The position numbers and the translations under genes are program-made. The notes below the pieces were generated by a model, which worked only from the letters and a program-made list of their open reading frames with translations, was not told the DNA's origin and made no database searches. Shown piece by piece: positions 53,595-63,999 of a DNA stretch of 64,000 nt. The stretch covers positions 124,001 to 188,000 of the forward strand of contig NC_008048.1 of the NCBI RefSeq assembly GCF_000013985.1. Direction: 5' to 3'. The stretch comes from Sphingopyxis alaskensis RB2256 (GTDB lineage: Bacteria > Pseudomonadota > Alphaproteobacteria > Sphingomonadales > Sphingomonadaceae). How positions within the stretch are numbered: position 1 is the first letter of the stretch; every line of letters starts with the position of its first letter.

Positions 53595-54280
53595 TGGCGC
53601 GGCGCGGCGGCCCCGCTCTGCGCGCGCTTGCAGCGCTCGCCCCGGCGGTGCTCCTCGCGCAATGCGCGCCGGCGCAGGCCGAAAATGTCGTCAAGCTCCC
53701 CGCCGCGCTTACCGACCCGGCGGTGCCCGCGAAGCGGGCGACCGCCGTGCTCGCGGGCGGTTGCTTCTGGGGCGTCGAGGGCGTTTTTTCGCATGTGAAA
53801 GGCGTGATCTCGGTCGAATCGGGCTATCATGGCGGCAGCGCGGCGACCGCGCGCTACGAGCTGACGCATGACGGCACGTCGGGTCATGCCGAGGCGGTGC
53901 GTATCGTCTATGATCCCACGCAGGTCAGTTACGGCACCTTGCTGCGCATCCTGTTTTCGGTGGTCGCCGACCCGACGCTCAAGGACCGGCAGGGCCCCGA
54001 CGTCGGATCGCAATATCGCGCCGCGATCGTTCCGCTCGACGCGACGCAACGCCAGGTCGCGACCGCCTATCTGGCGCAGATCGGGCGCGGCGGATATTTC
54101 GCCAGGCCACTTGTCGTGCCGATCGAGCGTTACAAACGCTTTTACCCTGCCGAGCCGACCCATCAGGACTTCATGCGCCGCAACCCGCGCAACCCCTATA
54201 TCGTCCGCTGGGATGCCCCCAAGCTGGCGGCGCTGAAGCGGCTGTTCCCCGACAGGCTGCGCGCGACGCCCGCGCCTTGA
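53591..54280 (+). CDS. msrA: Peptide-methionine (S)-S-oxide reductase MsrA, exported form
   Basis: This 229-residue MsrA has the active site ATAVLAGGCFWGVEG with the catalytic Cys58. SGYHGGSAATARYELTHDG, TSGHAEAVRIVYDP and GPDVGSQYRAAI complete the fold. An N-terminal hydrophobic stretch (ALRALAALAPAVLLAQCAPA) with a lipobox-like Cys suggests periplasmic or lipid-anchored location, unlike the usual cytosolic enzyme. It repairs oxidised Met in envelope proteins. ATG 53591 overlaps the stop of the 35-residue protein; the next codon is also ATG. Confidence 0.92.
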   Translation: MMARRGGPALRALAALAPAVLLAQCAPAQAENVVKLPAALTDPAVPAKRATAVLAGGCFWGVEGVFSHVKGVISVESGYHGGSAATARYELTHDGTSGHAEAVRIVYDPTQVSYGTLLRILFSVVADPTLKDRQGPDVGSQYRAAIVPLDATQRQVATAYLAQIGRGGYFARPLVVPIERYKRFYPAEPTHQDFMRRNPRNPYIVRWDAPKLAALKRLFPDRLRATPAP

Positions 54281-54423
54281 CGCGGCGGGCCGACTGGTTC
54301 CACAATTGGTCGCGGCGAAAGAATCGTTCGTCGCAAATCGCTGGTCCGGCGTAGACGGCTGCGCGACCAACGGAGCAACCGAAGGGGTCGGGGTCATATA
54401 CAGGTCGCGTGCGCGGGGTTCGA

Positions 54424-55590
54424 ATGAAGATTGAGTTTTCCGGCAGGCCGCTCCTCGCGATGACGATGAGCGCCGCGGTGCTCGCGGGCTGCGTCAGCAG
54501 CGCCGCCGTCATCCCGCAACCGCGCGCCCAGGCGCCGGTCGAGCAGACGTCGCAACCCCGGGCAGTTCGCGGGCCATCCGGGTCGGTGACAGTGCCGATC
54601 GGCCAGCCGGTTCCGTCGGCCATGCCGCGTCCTGCCGGACCGCTTGACCCCGGCTTTCGCCGCGCCCCCGCCGGATTGCAGGATCGTATCCATGCGTTGT
54701 GGAGCGCCTTTCCCGGCAAAACCGGAATCGCCGTGCAGCGGATCGATGGCGAATGGACCTTGTCGCATCGCGGCGGCGACCTGTTTCCGCAGCAGAGTGT
54801 CTCGAAGCTGTGGGTCGCGCTCACCGTGCTCGACGCCGTCGATCAGGGGCGGTTGACGCTCGATCAGCGCGTGCGCATCGGGCCTGAGGATCTGACGCTT
54901 TTCTATCAACCGATCGCGGCGCGCGTGCGCGCGGAAGGATCGGTGACGCTGAGCGTCCGCGACCTCATCGAGATTGCCATTACGCAAAGTGACAACACAG
55001 CGAACGACAGTCTGCTGCGCACGGTCGGCGGCCCCGACGCGGTGCGGCGTTTCATCGCCAAGAAGGATCTGGGCGCGATCCGCTTCGGCCCCGGCGAGCG
55101 GCTGCTCCAGGCAGGGACCGCGGGGCTGAAGTGGCAGCAGGCCTATTCGGTTGGGCGCGCCTTTCAACAGGCACGCGCCGCGCTTCCCGATGCGACGCGG
55201 CGCGCGGCGCGCAACGCCTATCTCGCCAATCCCCCCGATGGCGCCAGCCCCACCGCGATCGCCAATGCGCTGACGCGTCTCGCGCGCGGCGCGTTGCTGT
55301 CGCCCGAATCGACCGAATATCTGCTGGGGGTGATGAGCCGGACCAAAAGCGGCCCCCGGCGCCTGAAGGCGGGGTTGCCCGCCGATTGGAAGTTCCTGCA
55401 CAAGACGGGTACGGGGCAGGACTATAAGGGTTCGACAGCGGGCTATAACGACATCGGCATCGCGACCGCACCCGATGGAACGCGCTATGCCATCGTCGTC
55501 CTGCTCGGCGACACGAGCGCCCCGGTGCCCGCGCGCATGGAACTGATGCAGGCGGTGTCGAGCGCCGTCGCGGCCTATCACGGAAAATGA
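54424..55590 (+). CDS. Class A beta-lactamase-like serine hydrolase (lipoprotein) with altered omega loop
   Basis: This 388-residue lipoprotein (LLAMTMSAAVLAGCVSS) has a Pro/Ala-rich linker to residue about 75. The hydrolase fold shows S125-V-S-K128 (SxxK), S189-D190-N191 (SDN) and K327-T328-G329 (KTG). At the omega-loop position E225-R-L-L-Q229 replaces the class A ExxLN, and about 35 extra residues (WQQAYSVGRAFQQARAALP and following) precede NPPDGASPTAIANAL, the usual DPRDTTTP-like segment. It is either a divergent beta-lactamase or a related peptidase. Activity cannot be predicted. Start ATG 54424. Confidence 0.82.
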   Translation: MKIEFSGRPLLAMTMSAAVLAGCVSSAAVIPQPRAQAPVEQTSQPRAVRGPSGSVTVPIGQPVPSAMPRPAGPLDPGFRRAPAGLQDRIHALWSAFPGKTGIAVQRIDGEWTLSHRGGDLFPQQSVSKLWVALTVLDAVDQGRLTLDQRVRIGPEDLTLFYQPIAARVRAEGSVTLSVRDLIEIAITQSDNTANDSLLRTVGGPDAVRRFIAKKDLGAIRFGPGERLLQAGTAGLKWQQAYSVGRAFQQARAALPDATRRAARNAYLANPPDGASPTAIANALTRLARGALLSPESTEYLLGVMSRTKSGPRRLKAGLPADWKFLHKTGTGQDYKGSTAGYNDIGIATAPDGTRYAIVVLLGDTSAPVPARMELMQAVSSAVAAYHGK

Positions 55591-55597
55591 CATCCCC

Positions 55598-55909
55598 ATG
55601 AATCGCGCCTTGCCGCCGGCCGCCGCGCTGGTACTCCTTCTGTCGGCCTGCGCGACGCCCGAGGCGCGGCTGCGCACCGGGCTCAACAACGCCGGGCTGT
55701 CGAAAGCGATGTCGGCGTGCATGGCCGAACGCATGGTTGACCGGCTGTCGCTGCTCCAGCTTCGTCGCCTCGCCGCGCTCGGCAGCCTCAAGGACAAGCG
55801 TGTCGCCGACCTGTCGCTGGCGCAGTTTCTGCACAAGGTGCGCGCGCTCAAGGATCCGGAGATATTGGCGGTGTCGACCAGCTCGGCGGCGGTGTGCGCG
55901 CTGCGGTGA
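55598..55909 (+). CDS. Small lipoprotein of unknown function (103 aa)
   Basis: Lipoprotein signal (LPPAAALVLLLSACATPEA) followed by a helical mature part with two conserved-looking Cys (SACMAERMVDRLSLLQL and AAVCALR). It lies eight bases after the serine-hydrolase gene, so they likely form one unit. No family is recognised. Confidence 0.72.
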   Translation: MNRALPPAAALVLLLSACATPEARLRTGLNNAGLSKAMSACMAERMVDRLSLLQLRRLAALGSLKDKRVADLSLAQFLHKVRALKDPEILAVSTSSAAVCALR

Positions 55910-56051
55910 CGCCATAGGGTCCTGGCCCTAGGCCGAGCTTTCGCCCGTCCAAGATAAACTGGGCGCGGCAGGGGTAGCCTTGCCGCGCAACTTGGCTTAT
56001 GCGGCGCCAAACTTCTCCCTCTTCCTAGAGTCGAAAGGCCCGGCAGACCTC

Positions 56052-57260
<1,209 letters not shown>

Positions 57261-57269
57261 TACGAAATT

Positions 57270-57679
57270 GCCTCTCCCCTTGGGGGAGAGGCAGCGAGAC
57301 TTGGCAGCTCGCTGCCTAGGGTCAGGACCCATTAATTACCCGTTCGAGGTTTGAAGCGGATTTGCTCAGGGCGAGGAGGAAAGGCGCGGGAATATGGATA
57401 TATTTCAAGACTTTTCGACGCTGCCATGGGCAAAATCGGTCAAATCCCGAAGGGACGCCGAAATGGCTTCAATCTCGGACCTTCGCGGCCTTGCGGGTAG
57501 CGATGCTACCCGCTGCACCCGCCAAGGCCCGATATCTTCGCCATTTCGACGCCTCGAACGGGGAATTAATGGGTCCTGACCCTAGTCGCAGCGGTGAGGG
57601 CGGCGACGTCGGGACCCTCACCAAGTCCGACTAGGTCCTTCGGACCAAGTCTTCCTATCCTCTCCCCCAAGGGGAGAGG
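57270..57679. repeat. Palindromic repeat, family B, split by a MITE
   Basis: Hairpin GCCTCTCCCCTTGGGGGAG... (57270-57292), GCAGCGAGACTTGGCAGCTC, the MITE, TAGTCGCAGCGGTGAGGGCG and hairpin CCTCTCCCCCAAGGGGAGAG (57659-57679). Removing the MITE restores the arrangement of the intact copy at 26511-26642. Confidence 0.75.
57319..57582. mobile_element. 264-bp MITE with 31-bp terminal inverted repeats, TA target duplication
   Basis: The ends (57319-57349 and 57552-57582) start GGGTCAGGACCCATTAATT and match as inverted repeats at 30 of 31 bases. TA flanks both sides within CTAG (57316-57319 and 57582-57585), the target and duplication known for IS630/Tc1-type elements. The interior has no coding potential but contains a hairpin GCGGGTAGC-GAT-GCTACCCGC. 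It depends on an unseen transposase. Confidence 0.82.
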
Positions 57680-57760
57680 AATGAGGGACTGCTGGTTGAC
57701 GTTTACGTAAGCGCAAATTATGGCGCGGTGCACAATTTGCTTAAGAGGAGCTTTGAGCCC

Positions 57761-58510
57761 ATGAAAATCCTCGTCCCCGTCAAGCGGGTGCTCGATTACA
57801 ACGTCAAGCCGCGGGTCAAGGCCGACGGCACGGGCGTTGACCTTGCGAACGTCAAAATGTCGATGAACCCGTTCGACGAGATCGCGGTCGAAGAGGCGAT
57901 CCGCCTGAAGGAAAAGGGCGTCGCGACCGAGATTGTTGCCGTCAGCATCGGCCCGGCGAAGGCGCAGGAAACGCTGCGCACCGCGCTCGCGATGGGCGCC
58001 GACCGCGCGATTCTCGTCCAGACCGACGATGCCGTCGAGCCGCTTGCGGTGGCGAAGATCCTCAAAAGCATCGCCGACGCCGAACAGCCCGGCCTTGTCA
58101 TTCTCGGCAAGCAGGCGATCGACGACGACAACAACCAGACCGGGCAGATGCTCGCCGCGCTCACCGGCTGGGCGCAGGGCACCTTTGCCAGCGCGGTCAA
58201 TGTCGAGGGCGACCATGTCAGCGTCACCCGCGAAGTCGATGGCGGCCTCGAGACGGTGAAGCTGAAGCTCCCCGCGATTGTCACCACCGACCTTCGCCTC
58301 AACGAGCCGCGCTATGCGTCGCTGCCGAACATCATGAAGGCCAAGTCGAAGCCGCTCGATGTGAAGGCGCCCACCGATTATGGCGTCGACACGACGCCGC
58401 GCGTCAAGACGCTCAAGGTCTCCGAACCGCCGGTTCGCCAGGCCGGTATCAAGGTCGCCGATGTCGATGAACTGGTTGCCAAGCTCAAGGCGATGGGCGT
58501 CCACAGCTAA
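57761..58510 (+). CDS. etfB: Electron transfer flavoprotein subunit beta
   Basis: This 249-residue subunit starts [19 protein letters not shown] and contains [19 protein letters not shown]-binding [18 protein letters not shown] and [19 protein letters not shown]. With EtfA it carries electrons from acyl-CoA dehydrogenases to ETF-quinone oxidoreductase. ATG 57761 follows AGAGGAG by about ten bases. It is separated from etfA by a repeat (58517-58599). Confidence 0.95.
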   Translation: MKILVPVKRVLDYNVKPRVKADGTGVDLANVKMSMNPFDEIAVEEAIRLKEKGVATEIVAVSIGPAKAQETLRTALAMGADRAILVQTDDAVEPLAVAKILKSIADAEQPGLVILGKQAIDDDNNQTGQMLAALTGWAQGTFASAVNVEGDHVSVTREVDGGLETVKLKLPAIVTTDLRLNEPRYASLPNIMKAKSKPLDVKAPTDYGVDTTPRVKTLKVSEPPVRQAGIKVADVDELVAKLKAMGVHS

Positions 58511-58516
58511 TCTACC

Positions 58517-58599
58517 CCCGTTAGTGTCGAGCGAAGTCGAGACACCCATCGGGACAGCGCAAGGTCGAGGGGCATCTCGACTTCGCTCGATGCGAACGG
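58517..58599. repeat. Palindromic intergenic repeat, family A (inverted copy)
   Basis: CGAGCGAAGTCGAGACACCC and GGCATCTCGACTTCGCTCG arms; reads as the reverse complement of 17741-17823. It lies between etfB and etfA without an apparent terminator tail. Confidence 0.65.
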
Positions 58600-58621
58600 C
58601 AAGGGATAAAGGATCAAGGTT

Positions 58622-59551
58622 ATGAAAACTCTGGTTTGGGTCGAACATGACGGCAAGGCCGTCAAGGATGCCACGCTCGCGGTGGTCACCGCCGCGTCGA
58701 AGCTCGGCGAAGTCCATCTGCTCGTCGCCGGTTCGGGCGTCGATGCCGTTGCCAAGGAAGCCGCGCAGATCGCGGGCGTGGGCAAGGTGCATGTCGCCGA
58801 CAACGCCGCCTTCGATCACAATCTGCCCGAAAATGTCGCGCCGCTGATTGCCGAACTGATGTCCTCGCACGACGCCTTCCTGGCGCCCGCGACGACGACC
58901 GGCAAGAATATCGCGCCGCGCGTCGCCGCGCTGCTCGACGTGATGCAGATTTCGGAAATCCTGTCGGTCGAAGGCCCCAAGACCTTCACGCGCCCGATCT
59001 ACGCCGGCAACGCGATCGCGACCGTCGAATCGTCGGATGCCAAGCTGGTCCTGACCGTTCGCGGCACCGCCTTCGAAAAGGCCGCGACCAGCGGCGGCGC
59101 GGGCACGATCGAAGCCGTCGCGGCGGGCAGCGACGCCGGCATCTCGAGCTTCGTCGGCGCCGAAATCGCGAAGTCGGAGCGCCCCGAACTCACCTCCGCG
59201 AAGATCATCGTCTCGGGCGGCCGGGCGCTGGGTTCGAGCGAGAAATATCAGGAAGTCATCGTCCCGCTCGCCGACAAGCTGAACGCCGCGCTCGGTGCGT
59301 CGCGCGCCGCGGTCGATGCGGGCTATGTCCCCAACGATTATCAGGTCGGCCAGACCGGCAAGATCGTTGCGCCGGAGGTCTATTTTGCCATTGGCATCTC
59401 GGGCGCGATCCAGCATCTTGCCGGCATGAAGGACTCGAAGACGATCGTCGCAATCAACAAGGATGAGGACGCGCCGATCTTTCAGGTCGCCGACCTCGGC
59501 CTCGTCGCTGATTTGTTCAGTGCGGTGCCCGAGCTTACGGCCAAGATCTGA
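58622..59551 (+). CDS. etfA: Electron transfer flavoprotein subunit alpha
   Basis: This 309-residue subunit has [20 protein letters not shown] and [14 protein letters not shown], and the FAD-binding C-terminal region [51 protein letters not shown] and [18 protein letters not shown]. It forms the FAD-binding half of ETF. A ribosome-binding site AAGGATCAAGG-like lies upstream of ATG 58622. It is followed after 11 bp by the DUF389 gene. Confidence 0.96.
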   Translation: MKTLVWVEHDGKAVKDATLAVVTAASKLGEVHLLVAGSGVDAVAKEAAQIAGVGKVHVADNAAFDHNLPENVAPLIAELMSSHDAFLAPATTTGKNIAPRVAALLDVMQISEILSVEGPKTFTRPIYAGNAIATVESSDAKLVLTVRGTAFEKAATSGGAGTIEAVAAGSDAGISSFVGAEIAKSERPELTSAKIIVSGGRALGSSEKYQEVIVPLADKLNAALGASRAAVDAGYVPNDYQVGQTGKIVAPEVYFAIGISGAIQHLAGMKDSKTIVAINKDEDAPIFQVADLGLVADLFSAVPELTAKI

Positions 59552-59562
59552 CCCGCCGCACC

Positions 59563-60933
59563 ATGGCCGGCCATCATCCTGGCGTGCCGGGCCTCGGCGA
59601 TGCACCGTTCAACGCCGGTGGTCGCCGGTCGGCACGGCCGGGGGCCGGCCGCGAGGTCGATGAAGACGACGACGGCATCGGCGACGACGACGTTCATGGC
59701 CGCGCGCTGGTCCTCGCCAGCGTTGCGCGCGACGCGCGGCTCAATAAAAAGTTCCTGCTGCTGATCACGCTGTCGGCGGCGATCGCGACGCTCGGGCTGC
59801 TGCAAAGCTCGGCCGCGGTCGTCATCGGAGCGATGCTCGTGTCGCCGCTGCTCGGCCCGATCATGGGGATCGGTTTCGGTCTCGCGACGCTCGAAAGCAA
59901 CCTCATCAAGCGATCGCTGGTCACGATGGCCGCGGGCATGGCGGTGGCGATCTTCGTCGCGGTGCTCATCATCTGGCTGTCGCCGATCCGCGACGTCACA
60001 CCCGAAGTTCGCGCCCGGACGCAACCGACCTTGCTCGACCTGGGGGTGGCGGTCGTCGGCGGCATCGCCGGCGTCTATGCGATCATGCGCAAACTGTCGG
60101 GGGTGATGGTCGGGGTCGCAATTGCAACGGCGCTGGTGCCGCCGCTTTCCACAATCGGTTTCGGCCTTGCGACAGGGCGTTTCGACTTCGCGGTCGGTGC
60201 CGCGCTGCTGTTTCTGACGAATACGCTGGCGATTGCCTTTGCCGCGACGATCATCGCGCGGTTCAACCGTTTCGGCCCGTCGCTCACGCCGCAGCATACG
60301 GCGATGCAGGTGACGGGGATTTTGTTCACGCTGGGCATATTGTCGATACCGCTCGCGCTCACGCTCAACAATCTGGCGGGTGAGGTGCGCGCGCGTTCGA
60401 TTGTGCAGGCCGAATTGCGCAGCCTGCTCGACGAAAGCGACCGCGTTGACAGCATGAATGTGCGCATGGAGCGCGACACAGTGGCCGTCGACGGGGTGAT
60501 CCTCGTCGATCGTTATGTCGCCAAGCTCGACACCGAGCTGGCGGTGCGCATCCGCAAGGCGCTCGACCGCGACGCGCGCGTCAGCATCGTCCAGCTCAGG
60601 CAACAGACCAACGCCGCGGTGCAGGTGGAGGAGCAGCTCAACCGCCGCCTTGCGACGCTCGAACAGCGCGAGGAGGATGCGCGCGCGATCCTCGCCGGGC
60701 TGACTGTCGGCGAACTCGTCCGCCGCGACCGGGTGCTGATCGACGCGCAGGCGCGCCGGGTCGTCGTCCAGCGCGACCGCGAGGCCGAGGGCGAACAGGT
60801 CGCCGCCGCGGTCGACCGCATCATGGCGGCGGTGCAGGCCTCCCATCCCCGCTGGCTCGTACAGAACGGGGCGCTGACCGCCGCCGAGGAGCCGGAGAAA
60901 ACCGAGGCGGAGTCCAGCCCGGCAACGCCATAG
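59563..60933 (+). CDS. DUF389 (TIGR00341-type) membrane protein
   Basis: This 456-residue protein has an acidic N-terminus (DEDDDGIGDDD), then a membrane core with NKKFLLLITLSAAIATLGLL and the family signature SSAAVVIGAMLVSPLLGPIM. GVAIATALVPPLSTIGFGLA and LFLTNTLAIAFAATII follow. The C-terminal part (residues about 290-450) is cytoplasmic or periplasmic with coiled-coil-like segments. DUF389 proteins are of unknown function; transport is often suggested. ATG 59563 lies close behind etfA and may be co-transcribed. Confidence 0.85.
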   Translation: MAGHHPGVPGLGDAPFNAGGRRSARPGAGREVDEDDDGIGDDDVHGRALVLASVARDARLNKKFLLLITLSAAIATLGLLQSSAAVVIGAMLVSPLLGPIMGIGFGLATLESNLIKRSLVTMAAGMAVAIFVAVLIIWLSPIRDVTPEVRARTQPTLLDLGVAVVGGIAGVYAIMRKLSGVMVGVAIATALVPPLSTIGFGLATGRFDFAVGAALLFLTNTLAIAFAATIIARFNRFGPSLTPQHTAMQVTGILFTLGILSIPLALTLNNLAGEVRARSIVQAELRSLLDESDRVDSMNVRMERDTVAVDGVILVDRYVAKLDTELAVRIRKALDRDARVSIVQLRQQTNAAVQVEEQLNRRLATLEQREEDARAILAGLTVGELVRRDRVLIDAQARRVVVQRDREAEGEQVAAAVDRIMAAVQASHPRWLVQNGALTAAEEPEKTEAESSPATP

Positions 60934-60977
60934 ACTGGCCGTCATCGATCCCGCGGCCACGTGGCGGGATTCGATGC

Positions 60978-60989
60978 GTATACGTATAC
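60978..60989. promoter_or_regulatory. Perfect palindrome GTATACGTATAC upstream of the TonB-dependent receptor
   Basis: It is a 12-bp perfect inverted repeat with a central CG, about 145 bp ahead of the receptor start. The CG-centred symmetry is characteristic of LacI-family operators, which control many sugar receptors. The regulator is not in the window. Confidence 0.5.
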
Positions 60990-61132
60990 CCTATGGTGAT
61001 CCGGCGCGATTGGTTTCAATTGCGAGGCTCAAGATGGGTCAAGCCCACGTGTCGGAGAGGAGCCTCAAGGACATTCATGTCCCCGGTCCGGCGCGCGGTC
61101 ATCATCGCCCGTCCGAGCCAGGGGAGCCTTTT

Positions 61133-63952
61133 ATGACCATGCCGACCAGCCTTCGTCGCGGCGCCAGCGCCATCGCGATGGGCCTTGCCTTGACCGCCGT
61201 CCTGCCTGCCGCCGCGATGGCGCAGGATGCCGATCCCGCCGCCGAAGCGGGCGGCGAAGAAGAAATCGTCGTTTCGGGCTTCCGCGCCAGCCTCGAAAGC
61301 GCTGTCGGCGCCAAAAAGGAACGCGATCAGGTCGTCGAATCGATTTCGGCCGAAGACATCGGCAAGCTGCCCGATGCCTCGATCGCCGAATCGATCGCGC
61401 GCCTGCCGGGCCTGACGTCGCAGCGCGTCTCGGGCCGCTCGAACTCGATCTCGATCCGCGGCTTTGCGCCCGACTTTTCGACGACTTTGCTCAACGGCCG
61501 CGAACAGACCTCGACCGGCGACAACCGCGCGGTCGAATATGACCAATATCCCAGCGAAGTGATCAACCAGGTCCTCGTCTACAAGACGCCGATGGCGTCG
61601 ATCGTCGGGCAGGGGCTTTCGGGCACCGTCGACCTGCGCACCATCCGCCCGCTCGAATATGGCAAGAGCGTCATCTCGATCGGCGCGCGCGGCAGCCTCG
61701 CCGACCTCGGCAAGCTCAACGCGGGGTCGAAAAAATACGGCTACCGCGTCAACGGCGTGTTCGTCGACCAGTTCGCGAACGACACGATCGGCGTCGCGCT
61801 CTCGGCGAGCTATGTCGACGAGCCCTATCAGATTCAGGAGTTCAACGCCTGGGGCTATGCGGGCGCCGGAACGGCGGCGAGCCCCGTGGTGATCGGCGGG
61901 TCGAAAAGCTACGCGACCTCGACCCAGCTCACCCGCCTCGGCCTCCAGGGCACGCTGCAATGGCAGCCGCACCCCAATTTCACCTCGACGCTCGATGCCT
62001 TTTATTCGGACTTCAAGGACGACCAGATCAAGCGCGGGATCGAACTGCCGCTCGCCTTCGGCGGCGCCGGGGTCAATGTCACCGACATCGACGAGAGCGG
62101 CGAGTTCGTCTTTGCCCGTGCCGGAACCTTCACCAATGTCGAGGGCGTCGTGCGCAACGACGTGTTCGAGCGCAAGGCCAAGCTTTACAGCTTCGGATGG
62201 AACAACCGCTGGGAAGGCGACGATGGCTGGAACGTCACCGCCGACGTCAGCCTGTCGAAGACCGACCGCAACGAGCTGATCTTTGAAAGCAATGCCGGCA
62301 CTGGCCGCGGCGGCGGCGTCGGCGCGGTCGACACGATCGGTTTCCGTAGTGACCGTAATGGCACGGTGTTCAGCCCGACGCTCAACTATGGTGACTATGA
62401 CCTCATCCAGCTCACCAGCCCGCTCGGCTGGGGCGGCGATCAGACGAGCGTTGACGGCCGCCGCATCCTTGGCGGGCAGGACGGTTATTACAACAACCGC
62501 ATCATTGAGGACGAGCTGTGGCAATATCGCGTCGAGGTCGAACGCGAACTCGAAGGCTTTTTCCGCTCGGTCCAGTTCGGCGTCAACTACACCGATCGCT
62601 CGAAAAGCCTCGTCCCCGACGAAGCCTTTGTCGGGCTCGTCGCCAACACCGACGGGTTGACCAGCGTGCCGGTGCCCGAACAGTTCCGCCTCGGCACCAC
62701 CGACCTCGAATATCTCGGCCTCGGTCCCGTCATCAGCTACGATCCGCGCGACCTGCTTGCGGCCGGGCTCTACCAGTTGGTACCGAACCCCTATGGCGAT
62801 GTGGTCGTCAAGGCCTATGATGTCTCCGAAAAGCTGATGACCACCTATGTTCAGGCGAATATCGACCATGAAATGGGCTCGTCGCTGCTCACGGGCAACA
62901 TCGGCGTCCAGGCGATCTTCACCGACCAGAACTCGAACGGCGCGAGCGCGTCCTTCATCGGCACCAATCCCAATGGATCGCCCAACATCCAGGGCATCCC
63001 GCAGCGTCGCAGCACCGACTATGTCGATGTGCTGCCCAGCCTCAACCTGTCGCTGCGCACGGCGGGCGATTTCGTGATCCGGTTCAGCGCGGCGCGCGAG
63101 ATCATCCGCCCGCGCCTCGACGACATGCGCGCTTCGCTGAGCTATGGCACCACCGTCGGCGATCCGGGCGGCATGACCTGCCCAGCCGGACGGCTGTGCG
63201 CTGTCGTACGCGGCGATGCGGGCAATCCCGATCTCCGACCGTGGCGCGCCAACGCTGTCGATCTGACCTTCGAAAAATATTTCGGGTCAAAGGGTTATCT
63301 GGCGTTGCAACTCTTCTACAAGGATCTGAAGAGCTATATCTATAATCAGGCGATCCCCTTCGACTTCACCGGCTATCCGATCGCGCCGGTTGGTAATGAC
63401 TCGAACGGCAACCCGATCATCGTCAACTTTATGGGCACGGTGAACGCCCCGATCAACGGCGAGGGCGGCGAGCTCTACGGCGCCGAAGTCGCGGGCACCT
63501 TGCCCTTCGGCGAGATTGTCGGCGCGCTCGACGGCTTCGGTGTGACCGGCGGCGCTTCCTATACCAAGACGAAGATTGCGCCGACCCCCGGTGCGCCCGC
63601 GGAGGATATCCCCGGCTATTCGAAATGGGTCGCGAACGGCACCATCTTCTTCGAAAAATGGGGATTCAACGCCCGTGCCAGCGCACGTTACCGGTCGAGC
63701 TTCGTCGGCGAGCTGTCGGGCTTCGGTGGCAATCGTGTGCGCCGCCGCGCGCGGCCGGAAACGATCATCGACGCGCAGATCGGCTATGATTTCCAGCCGG
63801 GCAGCGCGCTCGAAGGCCTGTCGATCTTCGTGCAGGGCCAGAATCTGACCGACGAACCCTTCGTCACCGACGATCCGCGCGACGCGCGTGCGGTCATCGA
63901 CTATCAGGTCTATGGTCGCCGCTTCCTGGCGGGCGCCTCGTTCAAGTTCTGA
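61133..63952 (+). CDS. TonB-dependent receptor
   Basis: This 939-residue outer-membrane receptor has the signal ASAIAMGLALTAVLPAAAMA, then a TonB-box-like segment EEIVVSGFRA. The plug domain contains VVESISAEDIGKLPDASIAE, LPGLTSQRVSG, SISIRGFAPDFSTTLLNGRE and QGLSGTVDLRTIRP. A 22-strand barrel follows, ending in RRFLAGASFKF with the terminal Phe. The subtype with GKLPDASIAE is frequent in sphingomonads and Caulobacter and usually transports carbohydrate or other complex substrates; the substrate is unknown. ATG 61133 follows GGGGAG. The frame opens 159 bp upstream through non-coding DNA. Confidence 0.93.
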   Translation: MTMPTSLRRGASAIAMGLALTAVLPAAAMAQDADPAAEAGGEEEIVVSGFRASLESAVGAKKERDQVVESISAEDIGKLPDASIAESIARLPGLTSQRVSGRSNSISIRGFAPDFSTTLLNGREQTSTGDNRAVEYDQYPSEVINQVLVYKTPMASIVGQGLSGTVDLRTIRPLEYGKSVISIGARGSLADLGKLNAGSKKYGYRVNGVFVDQFANDTIGVALSASYVDEPYQIQEFNAWGYAGAGTAASPVVIGGSKSYATSTQLTRLGLQGTLQWQPHPNFTSTLDAFYSDFKDDQIKRGIELPLAFGGAGVNVTDIDESGEFVFARAGTFTNVEGVVRNDVFERKAKLYSFGWNNRWEGDDGWNVTADVSLSKTDRNELIFESNAGTGRGGGVGAVDTIGFRSDRNGTVFSPTLNYGDYDLIQLTSPLGWGGDQTSVDGRRILGGQDGYYNNRIIEDELWQYRVEVERELEGFFRSVQFGVNYTDRSKSLVPDEAFVGLVANTDGLTSVPVPEQFRLGTTDLEYLGLGPVISYDPRDLLAAGLYQLVPNPYGDVVVKAYDVSEKLMTTYVQANIDHEMGSSLLTGNIGVQAIFTDQNSNGASASFIGTNPNGSPNIQGIPQRRSTDYVDVLPSLNLSLRTAGDFVIRFSAAREIIRPRLDDMRASLSYGTTVGDPGGMTCPAGRLCAVVRGDAGNPDLRPWRANAVDLTFEKYFGSKGYLALQLFYKDLKSYIYNQAIPFDFTGYPIAPVGNDSNGNPIIVNFMGTVNAPINGEGGELYGAEVAGTLPFGEIVGALDGFGVTGGASYTKTKIAPTPGAPAEDIPGYSKWVANGTIFFEKWGFNARASARYRSSFVGELSGFGGNRVRRRARPETIIDAQIGYDFQPGSALEGLSIFVQGQNLTDEPFVTDDPRDARAVIDYQVYGRRFLAGASFKF

Positions 63953-63960
63953 TCCTCCCT

Positions 63961-63999
63961 GATGGGGGCGGCTGCGTCCAGCCGTCCCCATCATCTTGT
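63961..63999 (+). terminator. Rho-independent-like terminator of the TonB-dependent receptor gene
   Basis: The 14-bp stem GATGGGGGCGGCTG / CAGCCGTCCCCATC (one mismatch) with a CGTC loop is followed by ATCTTGTT, five bases after the stop codon. Confidence 0.7.

Noticed and set aside
61016..62869. Minus-strand ORF of 617 codons opposite the TonB-dependent receptor
   Set aside because: Antisense shadow of a gene with signal peptide, plug and barrel features.
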